A DNA stretch of 6,062 nt, taken from assembly GCA_035539015.1 (NCBI GenBank), contig DATLJF010000195.1:1-6062 (forward strand), read 5' to 3'. Every line of letters starts with the position of its first letter. The stretch's first letter is position 1. The notes beneath the pieces were generated by a model. The model had not been told where the DNA came from. It ran no database searches and saw nothing but the letters and a program-made list of their open reading frames with translations. Shown in pieces: positions 1 to 6,060 of the stretch. The stretch comes from Stenotrophomonas_A sp035539015. GTDB taxonomy: Bacteria; Pseudomonadota; Gammaproteobacteria; Xanthomonadales; Xanthomonadaceae. A program made the position numbers and the translations under genes.

Positions 1-205
1 TGCTGTTGAACTGCGCGACCACCAGTGCCTGTGAACGCGCATCGCGGCCGCTGACGATCGCATCGTTGACCGCCACCCCGACCAGGAAATCGTCGTGGAA
101 CGCATCCTTGAGCGTTGAAGGTGGTGCGGCATAGGCGGGCAGGGCGGCCAGGCAACTGGCAGCGGCGAGGGCGAGCAGGGCGAGACGGGGACGCGCGCGG
201 GTCAT
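1..205 (-). CDS. GH10 endo-1,4-beta-xylanase, N-terminal fragment (runs off left edge)
   Basis: Only the first 68 codons are in the window. They begin with a Sec signal peptide: a basic start (MTRARPR), a hydrophobic core LALLALAAASCLAALP, and a likely cleavage after AYA at residue 26. There is a Cys at residue 18, but AASC is a poor lipobox, so I favour signal peptidase I. The mature part, LKDAFHDDFLVGVAVND followed by ALVVAQFNS, is the typical opening of GH10 xylanases: the first beta strand (LVGVAVN) and the helix before the conserved 'ITPEN' segment, which would come next. GH10 enzymes hydrolyse internal xylan backbone bonds by a retaining mechanism; the two catalytic glutamates lie outside the window. 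The ATG at 205-203 overlaps the GH2 stop as ATGA and has GGAG (216-213) seven bases upstream, which fixes the start. It resembles xyn10A-type genes of Xanthomonas xylan loci, but the paralogue cannot be told from this fragment. Confidence 0.88.
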   Translation of the reverse strand, partial: MTRARPRLALLALAAASCLAALPAYAAPPSTLKDAFHDDFLVGVAVNDAIVSGRDARSQALVVAQFNS

Positions 206-2916
206 GGCGAAGCTCCGGGGACCAGGGTCAGGGAAACAGCAGCGGGCGCCAGGCCGTCGGCCTGTACGCGAACGATCAAGTCACCGCGGGCACCCGGGCG
301 GGCACGCACGATGGCCAGCGCGCGACCGTTGAAGGCCGCACGCGAGGCTGACGGAAAGGCGGTCATGTCAGTGGGGTCGCCGTTGTCGGTAGCGACCAGT
401 TCGCCCGGGCCTTCGATCTGCACGCGCAATGCCGTGGCCGCTTGCGGTACGCGCTGGCCGCGGGCGTCGCAGACGTCGATTTCGATGAAGGCCAGGTCGT
501 GGCCATCGGCGGTGAGGCGTTCGCGCTCGGCCCGGGCATGCAGCGCCATGGCGGCACCGGCGCTGCGGACACTGTCGCTGGCCCAGGGCTGGCCATCCTT
601 GTAGGCCTGCACGCGCAGCTCGCCCGGCTGGTAGCGCACCGCATCCCAGCGCAAGCGGTATTCGCCGGGCTGCTTGCGTTTTCGGCCTTGCGAGATGTCG
701 TTGACGAACAGCTCGGCCTCATCGCCCGAGGTAAATACATGCACCGGCGTCACTTGGCCCTCGCGGCCCGGCCAGGTCCAGTGCGGGAGCAGGTGCGCCA
801 TCGGCAGCGCTGCACGCCAGCGCGACTGGTACAGCCAGTAGCGGTCCTTGGGAAAACCGGCCAGGTCGATGATGCCCGAGTACGAACTGCGCGAGCTGTA
901 GTAAGGCGTCGGTTCGCCGAGGTAGTCGAAGCCGGTCCAGACGAACTCGCCGGCCACGAAGGGATGCGCATCGAGCGCGGCGAATACCTTGTCCGGACTG
1001 GCGCCGAAGTCCACCGCATGCAATTCGTAGGCGCTGACCTGGCGCTGGGCAGGATCGCCGCCGCGACCGTCGCGCACCGGCGCGCTGGCTTGCTTGCTCA
1101 CCGGGAAGAGATAGACGCCACGACTGCTCAAGGTTGACGCGGTTTCAGTGCTCAGGATCGCTTTGTCAGGGAACGCGCGATGGAATGCCGCGTACATCGG
1201 CGAGGTGCGGATGCGATCGGTACCGGCGAACTCGGGGGTATCGCGAATGCCTTCCCCCTGGTAGTTGAGCCCGATCACGTCGAGCTCGGCCGGCAGCGGC
1301 ATGTCCGGCTTGGCGTAGTTCATCGCCGCGGTCACCGGCCGGGTCGGATCTTCCTCGCGCACGATGCCGCGCAACTGTCGCGCGATGGCGGCGCCGGCCT
1401 GGCCGGTGTACTGCTCGCCGACCTCGTTGCCGATACTCCAGAGGATGATCGAGGGATGATTGCGGTCACGCCGCAACATCGCGCGCAGGTCCGGCTCGTG
1501 CCAATCGTCGAACACGCGGTGGAAGTCCAGCGGCGTCTTCTTCATCTGCCAGCTGTCGAAGATCTCGTCGACCACCAGCAGGCCGAGGCGATCGGTGAGG
1601 GCCAGCAATTCTGGTGCCGGCGGATTGTGGCTCATGCGGATTGCATTGGCGCCCATGGCCTGCAGCAGCCGCAGCTGGCGCTCGGCAGCCACCGGGTTGA
1701 ACGCGGCGCCGAGCGCGCCGAGGTCATGGTGCTGATTCACACCGCGAATCGGCACGTGCTCGCCGTTGAGCAGCAGGCCGCGCTCCGGGTCAAAGTGGAC
1801 CGTGCGGATGCCGAACGGCGTCTGGACCTGGTCCACCACCTGGCCGCCGTCGCGCAAAGTCGTCACCGCCAGGTAGCGATGCGGCTGCTGCGTGGGGGGC
1901 GGCCCCCAGAGGCGCGGGTGGTCGATTTGCAAGCGCACCGCCAGCGTGGCCTCACCGTGCGCCGGCATCGCCACGGTCTGCGGCTCACTGCGCGTGATCG
2001 GCTGTGCTGCCGGGCGCTCATCCTCACCGATTTGGAACAGCGCAGTGTCGACCCGCAGCGCGGCCGCGGCGCCGCTGTCGTTGCGCAACGACAGGCCCAC
2101 GTGCACCTGCGCGGTCTCGGCCGACACCTGCGGCGTGGTGATCTGCACGCCCCAGTGCGCGATGTGCAGCGGCGCGGTCTTGCGCAGCCACACCTGCCGG
2201 TACAGCCCGCCCCCTGGGTACCAGCGTGCCGACTCCGGCGGGTTGTCCAGGCGGATCGCCAACTGGTTGCGGCCGCCGTAGTGCAGGCAGTCGCTCAGGT
2301 CGAGTTGCCACGAGCTATAGCCATACGGCCAACCGCCGAGTAGCTGGCCGTTGCACCACACGCTGGCGTAGGACATGGCCCCGTCGATCTCGAGCGCGAT
2401 GCGCTTGCCGCGGTCACTGGCGGGGATATCGAGGGTGCGTCGGTACCAACCTACGCCCCAACTCGGTAGCCGGCCCATGCCGCCATAGGGGCCATCGACC
2501 AGGAAAGGTCCCGCGATGGCCCAATCGTGAGGCAGCTGGACTTGCTGCCAGCCACTGTCGTCGAAATCGGCACGCACGAAGGCAATGTTCGTGCCCGGGG
2601 ACGGGCCTGACGGGCGCGCGTGGCGATGCTGTGGATCGGCGATCAGGGTGTTGGCCGTCGGCAGGATCCAAGGTTTGAGCACGCCTTGTATCGGCGCTGG
2701 GCCTGCCTGCTGCGGCCTGGTATCGGCGGCCTTGCCGTCCTCGCTGTCGGGGGCCGCCGGACGCACGTCGTAATCGAGCGCGGCACCCACGCCGGGGGCA
2801 TCGCCAAGATGAAAACGCCAGCTATCGAGCGCAACACGTTCGCGCGGTGAGGGCGACGCGGTGGCGACACCACCTGCCAGCGCCATCAGGGCGACGGCCA
2901 GCCAACGGCAGCTCAC
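202..2916 (-). CDS. Exported GH2 glycoside hydrolase, beta-galactosidase type with DUF4982-like domain
   Basis: A 904-residue protein if it starts at the GTG at 2916. That GTG overlaps the uxaC stop as GTGA and gives a clean signal peptide (MSCRWLAVALMALAGGVATA, cleavage near residue 20). An upstream ATG at 3024 in the same frame would lie deep in uxaC and add 36 residues of non-signal sequence, so I reject it. The order is the GH2 one: a jelly-roll sugar-binding domain (about 30-245, with LPHDW near 128), an Ig-like domain (about 250-370), a TIM barrel (about 372-709), a DUF4982-like beta domain (about 721-782) and a C-terminal beta domain (to about 899). In the barrel, RMSHNPP (427-433) and WSIGNEVGE carry the predicted acid/base Glu498; ILSTETAS carries the predicted nucleophile Glu591; WTGFDYLGEPTPYY (660-673) helps form the substrate pocket. 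GH2 also includes mannosidases and glucuronidases, but the STETAS and WTGFDYLGEP pattern fits the bacterial beta-galactosidase group. In this locus it may trim side chains from xylo-oligosaccharides in the periplasm, like the GH2 (gly2A-type) genes of Xanthomonas xylan loci; the true substrate is inferred. Confidence 0.92.
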   Translation of the reverse strand: MSCRWLAVALMALAGGVATASPSPRERVALDSWRFHLGDAPGVGAALDYDVRPAAPDSEDGKAADTRPQQAGPAPIQGVLKPWILPTANTLIADPQHRHARPSGPSPGTNIAFVRADFDDSGWQQVQLPHDWAIAGPFLVDGPYGGMGRLPSWGVGWYRRTLDIPASDRGKRIALEIDGAMSYASVWCNGQLLGGWPYGYSSWQLDLSDCLHYGGRNQLAIRLDNPPESARWYPGGGLYRQVWLRKTAPLHIAHWGVQITTPQVSAETAQVHVGLSLRNDSGAAAALRVDTALFQIGEDERPAAQPITRSEPQTVAMPAHGEATLAVRLQIDHPRLWGPPPTQQPHRYLAVTTLRDGGQVVDQVQTPFGIRTVHFDPERGLLLNGEHVPIRGVNQHHDLGALGAAFNPVAAERQLRLLQAMGANAIRMSHNPPAPELLALTDRLGLLVVDEIFDSWQMKKTPLDFHRVFDDWHEPDLRAMLRRDRNHPSIILWSIGNEVGEQYTGQAGAAIARQLRGIVREEDPTRPVTAAMNYAKPDMPLPAELDVIGLNYQGEGIRDTPEFAGTDRIRTSPMYAAFHRAFPDKAILSTETASTLSSRGVYLFPVSKQASAPVRDGRGGDPAQRQVSAYELHAVDFGASPDKVFAALDAHPFVAGEFVWTGFDYLGEPTPYYSSRSSYSGIIDLAGFPKDRYWLYQSRWRAALPMAHLLPHWTWPGREGQVTPVHVFTSGDEAELFVNDISQGRKRKQPGEYRLRWDAVRYQPGELRVQAYKDGQPWASDSVRSAGAAMALHARAERERLTADGHDLAFIEIDVCDARGQRVPQAATALRVQIEGPGELVATDNGDPTDMTAFPSASRAAFNGRALAIVRARPGARGDLIVRVQADGLAPAAVSLTLVPGASP

Positions 2917-4337
2917 AGCCGATAGGCCTGCTTCGGCAGGCGGTAGGCCAGGTCGATGGCCACTTCCACGGCTTCGTCCTCTTCCATGCGGTGTTCGGCC
3001 ACCTGCTTGGCCAGGAACGCACAATCGACCCGGCGGGCGACATCATGGCGCGCCGGGATCGACAGGAAGGCCCGGGTATCGTCGTTGAATCCGACGGTGT
3101 TATAGAAGCCGCCGCTGCTGAGCGTCTGCTCGCGGAATCGCCACATGCCCTCCGGCGCATCGTGGAACCACCACGCCGGGCCCAGCAACAGGCTCGGATA
3201 GTGGCCAGCCAGGGGCGCCAGCTCGCGCGCGTAATTGCTCTCGTCCAGGGTGAACAGGATGAGCTTGAAGCGCGGGTCATTGCCGCAGCGGTCCAGCAAC
3301 GGCTTGAGCGCATGCACGTATTCGGTGCGGATCGGGATATCGGCGCCCTTATCGCGGCCATAGCGGGCAAACAGGGCCTGGTTGTGATTGCGGAAGCAGC
3401 CAGGGTGCAACTGCATCACCAGGCCATCGTCCAGGCTCATCAGGGCCATTTCGGTCAGCATCTGCGCGCGGAACAACTCGGCCTGCGCCGCGTCCGCGCG
3501 GCCTGCCACGACCAGGTCGAACAGGCGCCTGGCCTCGGCCGGTTCCAGGTTGGCGGTAGCGGCGCTGGGATGGCCATGGTCGGTCGAGGTGGCCCCCATC
3601 GTGGCGAAGAATGCGCGGCGCTGCCGGTGGGCGCGCAGGTAGCCTTCCCAGCGATAGACGTCCTCGCCGCTGAGCTCACCAAATTGGCGCAGTGCATCGG
3701 CGAACTGCTCGTGCTCCGGGTCGATCACCGGGTCAGGGCGATAGGCGGTGATCACCCGCCCGTTCCAGCCGCTGTCGCGGATTGCAGCATGGTGGGCGAG
3801 CGGATCGAGTGGCGATTCGGTGGTGGCGATGACCTCGATGCCAAAGCGCTCGAACAACGCGCGCGGCCGATACGCCGGGGTCTCCAGCGCGGCGGTGATG
3901 CGGTCGTAGTAGTAATCGGCAGTGGTGCCATCCAGCCGCACTCGCAGACCGAAGACTTCATGGAAGACATGGTTGAGCCACATCGACGAAGGGGTGCCGC
4001 GGAACAGCCGGAAATTCTCCGCAAACACGCGCCAGGCCGAGCGCGGATCGACTGCTGCACGGCTGCCGTCGGCGCGCGGGATACCGAGGCGATCCAGGTC
4101 GATGCCCTGGCTGTACAGCATGCGGAACACATAGTGGTCCGGCACCAGCAGCAATTCGGTGGCATTGGCGAATGCCGCATTGCCGGCGAACCAGGCGGGG
4201 TCGGTATGGCCGTGCGGACTGATGATCGGCAGCCCGGCAATCTGGGCGTAGAGACGGCGAGCGATCTGGCGCTGGGACGCTTCAGGCGGCAGTAGACGGT
4301 CGGGATGCAGATGCAGGGGCTGGGCAGTGAGGTTCAT
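2913..4337 (-). CDS. uxaC: Glucuronate isomerase (uronate isomerase)
   Basis: A 474-residue protein, the usual length of UxaC. It interconverts D-glucuronate and D-fructuronate (and galacturonate and tagaturonate) in the cytoplasm, the first step toward 2-keto-3-deoxygluconate. It belongs to the amidohydrolase superfamily. Visible family hallmarks are LPIISPHGHTDPAWFAGN (37-54) with the metal-binding His42 and His44, the WEGYLRAHRQRRAFF segment (230-244), GATSTDHG (248-255), MQLHPGCFRNHN (308-319), LFTLDE (361-366), GPAWWFHD (386-393) and the C-terminal VGFNDDTRAFLSIPARHDVARR block (415-436). The ATG at 4337 lies 33 bases after the transporter stop and gives the normal family N terminus (LHPDRLLPPE). 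The leader before it is pyrimidine-rich and has no Shine-Dalgarno sequence, so translation probably depends on coupling to the transporter. The stop overlaps the next gene's GTG. In this locus its substrate is most likely glucuronate freed from glucuronoxylan side chains. Confidence 0.97.
   Translation of the reverse strand: MNLTAQPLHLHPDRLLPPEASQRQIARRLYAQIAGLPIISPHGHTDPAWFAGNAAFANATELLLVPDHYVFRMLYSQGIDLDRLGIPRADGSRAAVDPRSAWRVFAENFRLFRGTPSSMWLNHVFHEVFGLRVRLDGTTADYYYDRITAALETPAYRPRALFERFGIEVIATTESPLDPLAHHAAIRDSGWNGRVITAYRPDPVIDPEHEQFADALRQFGELSGEDVYRWEGYLRAHRQRRAFFATMGATSTDHGHPSAATANLEPAEARRLFDLVVAGRADAAQAELFRAQMLTEMALMSLDDGLVMQLHPGCFRNHNQALFARYGRDKGADIPIRTEYVHALKPLLDRCGNDPRFKLILFTLDESNYARELAPLAGHYPSLLLGPAWWFHDAPEGMWRFREQTLSSGGFYNTVGFNDDTRAFLSIPARHDVARRVDCAFLAKQVAEHRMEEDEAVEVAIDLAYRLPKQAYRL
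2926..2941 (-). repeat. mRNA hairpin at the uxaC/GH2 junction
   Basis: On the mRNA strand GCCTGC-CGAA-GCAGGC forms a six-pair stem with a four-base loop. It lies within the last uxaC codons, nine bases before the GTG of the GH2 gene, and pairs up the only SD-like bases there (AGCAGG). Ribosomes finishing uxaC would open it, fitting the GTGA overlap and coupled translation. It is also simply coding sequence (LPKQA), so a role is inferred. Confidence 0.45.
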
Positions 4338-4370
4338 GCGGATGCGGGCAGCAGGAAGGCGAGGGGAGGG
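4338..4370 (-). other. Short C-rich intercistronic spacer, transporter to uxaC
   Basis: This 33-base gap is 27/33 pyrimidine on the mRNA strand (it begins CCCTCCCCTCGCC) and lacks any purine-rich ribosome-binding site before the uxaC ATG. It has no terminator-like hairpin, which supports read-through from the transporter into uxaC. Confidence 0.6.
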
Positions 4371-5669
4371 TCAAGGTGAGGCTGGCGGCGTATCGAAACG
4401 CGCGGGCGCCAACCGCGGCACCAGCAGGTGCACCACCAGCAGCGCCAGCAGATAGGCAGAGCCCGCCATCAGGAACACCGGCACATAGCTGCCGGTCGCC
4501 TGCAGCAGGAAACCGATGAAGGTGGCGATCATCATGCCGGAGACAGCGCCGGCAAAGCCGCCGATCCCCACCACCGAGGCCACGGTCGGGCGTGGGAACA
4601 GGTCGGACGGCAGGGTCAGGACGTTGGCCGACCAGCCCTGGTGGCCAGCCGTGGCCAGGCCGATCAGCGCCACCGCCAGCCACAGGTTGTTGGCATGGGC
4701 GGCGAAGACGATCGGCACCACCGCCACCGCACACACCGCCATGGCCCCTTTGCGACCGGCATTCACGCTCCAGCCACGCCGGATCAAGCGCCCAGCGAGC
4801 CAGCCGCCTGCGATGCTGCCGACGTCGGCCAACACGAAGATCACGATCAGCGGGGGCCCGAGCTGCAACAGCGAGAGACCGTATTCGGCGTGGAGGAATT
4901 TCGGTAGCCAGAACAAGAAGAACCACCAGATCGGGTCGGTCATGAACTTGGCTGCCACGAATGCCCAGGCCTGGCGATGGCGCAACAGCTGCCGCCACGG
5001 CACCCGAACCTGCGGCTCGGGCGGATCGCTGTGGATGAGCGCCCGCTCGGCCGCGCCCAGTGCAGGTTGCTGCTCCGGCGCGCGGTACCAGGTGAGCCAG
5101 ACCACCAGCCATAGGCCACTGAGCAGGCCAGTAAACAGGAATGCCGCCTGCCAGCCCCAGGTCGCCGCCACGACCGGCACCAGCAGCGGCGCTACCACCG
5201 CGCCGATATTCGAACCGGAATTGAAGATGCCTACCGCCAGCGCGCGCTCGCGCCGCGGGAACCACTCGGCCACGGTCTTGATCGCCGCCGGGAAATTGCC
5301 TGCCTCGCCCAATCCGAGTGCGAAACGTGCCAGGGCGAAACCAACCACGCTGGCGGCGAGCGCATGGCTCATCGCCGCCACGCTCCAGATGCCAATGGCG
5401 ATGGCATAGCCGATCCGGGTGCCAAACCGATCGATCACTGCGCCTGCGCACAGCAGGCCGATGGCATACGCCGCCTGGAAGGCGGTCACGATATAGCCGT
5501 ACTCCACCTCGTTCCAGCCGATTTGCTGTTGCAGGAACGGGGCCAGCACGCCAAGGACCTGGCGATCGACGTAGTTGATGGTGGTGGCGGCCAGCAGCAT
5601 GGCGCACACGCGCCAGCGGTATTTCCCAGGCCGGGCGGCGGCCGTGCCTTGCGCCGAACCGCTGCTCAT
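4371..5669 (-). CDS. exuT: ExuT-like hexuronate transporter, MFS (anion:cation symporter family)
   Basis: A 432-residue MFS protein with about twelve hydrophobic segments, placed in the inner membrane. The sequence NYVDRQVLG at 32-40 in the first helix, the loop IDRFGTRIG (79-87) after helix 2 and GEAGNFPAAIKTVAEWFP (121-138) in helix 4 and the following loop are hallmarks of the ACS family, to which ExuT and related glucuronate/galacturonate-proton symporters belong. The second half contains the usual repeat, with TAGHQGWSANVLTLPSDLFPR (340-360), split here by position only. The ATG at 5669 was chosen because it sits about 18 residues before the first membrane helix and overlaps the stop of a short leader ORF (ATGA). 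The reading frame stays open to 5897, but that extension would be a non-family N terminus across an operator. No good Shine-Dalgarno lies directly before 5669. The next gene is uxaC, which supports uronate as the substrate rather than another acid sugar. Confidence 0.9.
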   Translation of the reverse strand: MSSGSAQGTAAARPGKYRWRVCAMLLAATTINYVDRQVLGVLAPFLQQQIGWNEVEYGYIVTAFQAAYAIGLLCAGAVIDRFGTRIGYAIAIGIWSVAAMSHALAASVVGFALARFALGLGEAGNFPAAIKTVAEWFPRRERALAVGIFNSGSNIGAVVAPLLVPVVAATWGWQAAFLFTGLLSGLWLVVWLTWYRAPEQQPALGAAERALIHSDPPEPQVRVPWRQLLRHRQAWAFVAAKFMTDPIWWFFLFWLPKFLHAEYGLSLLQLGPPLIVIFVLADVGSIAGGWLAGRLIRRGWSVNAGRKGAMAVCAVAVVPIVFAAHANNLWLAVALIGLATAGHQGWSANVLTLPSDLFPRPTVASVVGIGGFAGAVSGMMIATFIGFLLQATGSYVPVFLMAGSAYLLALLVVHLLVPRLAPARFDTPPASP

Positions 5670-5722
5670 CGATACCGGCTGCCGCAGGCGTGCCAAGCGC
5701 GGCGGTCGCGTTGTCGCATCAT
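5666..5722 (-). CDS. Possible 18-residue leader peptide coupled to the transporter gene
   Basis: The strongest ribosome-binding site of the region (GGGAGGGG, 5734-5727) is followed at normal spacing by ATGATG at 5722. That ATG is not in the transporter frame. It opens MMRQRDRRAWHACGSRYR and stops at TGA 5668-5666, which overlaps the transporter start as ATGA. Six of the 18 residues are Arg. The geometry suggests that ribosomes load on the leader and reinitiate at the transporter. No homology is recognised. It could also be chance, with the true transporter start being an unusual codon in this segment. Confidence 0.45.
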   Translation of the reverse strand: MMRQRDRRAWHACGSRYR

Positions 5723-5726
5723 CGAT

Positions 5727-5734
5727 CCCCTCCC
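5727..5734 (-). promoter_or_regulatory. Strong Shine-Dalgarno sequence of the leader ORF
   Basis: On the minus strand this reads GGGAGGGG, with GGAGG six bases before the ATG at 5722. The transporter ATG at 5669 is more than 50 bases away and has no comparable site, so this is probably where ribosomes enter the operon mRNA. Confidence 0.6.
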
Positions 5735-5758
5735 GGAAGCGCGCGGGCAACGCCCACG

Positions 5759-5774
5759 GTGATAGCGCTATCAC
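5759..5774. promoter_or_regulatory. LacI-family-type operator, TAGCGCTA core (proximal site)
   Basis: GTGATAGCGCTATCAC is a perfect 16-bp palindrome. A central CG step with symmetric arms is typical of LacI/GalR-family operators. It shares the eight central bases TAGCGCTA with the distal site at 5941-5954 but differs in the arms (TGA against TGG). An extra half-site, TATCAC, follows directly (5775-5780). It lies 36 bases upstream of the leader ORF start, where a bound repressor could block initiation or elongation. The cognate regulator is not in the window. Confidence 0.65.
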
Positions 5775-5797
5775 TATCACAGTCGATTCGCCGATGC

Positions 5798-5820
5798 CCG
5801 CTGTGCTGCAGCACAAGCGG
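5798..5820. repeat. Inverted repeat / hairpin around GTGCTGCAGCAC
   Basis: A perfect 12-bp palindrome GTGCTGCAGCAC is flanked by CCGCT and AGCGG, so the strand can fold into a stem of about nine pairs with a TGCA loop and one unpaired base. It is not followed by a T-run on either strand, so it is not an ordinary intrinsic terminator. It could be a regulator site or a structure in the operon 5' leader. Confidence 0.5.
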
Positions 5821-5940
5821 CCCGTGGAGTCGAGCAGAGAGGTGCCATAAGTCATGGCGAAAATGGTTGTCCATGGGACATTGCGCCGCGTGGGCAAGTG
5901 GATGGCGGATATGTTGCTGCGCAGCGTGCTTCCTCGAATT

Positions 5941-5954
5941 TGGTAGCGCTACCA
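5941..5954. promoter_or_regulatory. xyl-box-like operator (distal site)
   Basis: TGGTAGCGCTACCA is a perfect 14-bp palindrome. It differs by very little from the xyl-box (TGGTAGCGCTAACA, recalled from work on Xanthomonas xylan loci), which is bound by the LacI-family repressor XylR and precedes xylan and xylose genes. It lies 219 bases upstream of the leader ORF start and about 107 bases from the right edge, where a plus-strand gene seems to begin, so it could serve either or both directions. The regulator identity is inferred. Confidence 0.8.
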
Positions 5955-6013
5955 TCCGCCGGGTCGCGGGGGGTGATCACATCCATCGCACCGTGCGACG
6001 CAACCCATCGGGC

Positions 6014-6030
6014 GTTCCCATTTCGGGAAC
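6014..6030. repeat. Inverted repeat GTTCCC-N5-GGGAAC
   Basis: Six-base perfect arms (6014-6019 and 6025-6030) flank ATTTC. It lies 20 bases before the plus-strand ribosome-binding site, so it would be either an operator or a small hairpin in the leader of the divergent gene. There is no T-run, so it is not a typical terminator. Confidence 0.4.
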
Positions 6031-6050
6031 CCCAGTTTGTCGCCAGAAAC

Positions 6051-6060
6051 GGGAGGGGAG
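6051..6060 (+). promoter_or_regulatory. Ribosome-binding site of a divergent plus-strand gene beginning at the window edge
   Basis: GGGAGGGGAG is a very strong Shine-Dalgarno sequence ending two bases from the window end (TA). If the next bases are TG, an ATG would start at 6062, five bases after GGAGG. In related xylan loci the neighbour of such an operon is often a TonB-dependent receptor or another xylan enzyme, but nothing of its product is visible here. Confidence 0.55.

Noticed and set aside
1180..2343. Plus-strand 387-codon open frame opposite the GH2 gene
   Set aside because: Antisense shadow of the conserved GH2 coding region, with low-complexity His/Arg-rich translation and no recognisable motif.
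2847..4295. Plus-strand 482-codon open frame opposite uxaC
   Set aside because: It is the antisense of a clearly conserved gene; the translation is rich in Arg, Ala, Gly and His with no domain, as expected from high-GC antisense frames.
4282..5607. Minus-strand 441-codon frame overlapping the transporter in another frame
   Set aside because: Gly/Arg/Ala-rich shadow without membrane segments; the transporter frame holds all the family motifs.
5759..5781. CRP/Clp site suggested by TGTGATAGTGATAG on the minus strand
   Set aside because: The left half TGTGA is present but the right half TCACA is not at the required six-base spacing.
5844..5873. Sigma-70 promoter TGGACA-18-TATGGC on the minus strand
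   Set aside because: The -35 is good but the -10 matches only in its first three bases; kept as a note rather than a feature.
5669..5897. Longer transporter start at the ATG at 5897
   Set aside because: It would add 76 residues that do not look like a family N terminus and would place the proximal operator and hairpin inside coding sequence.
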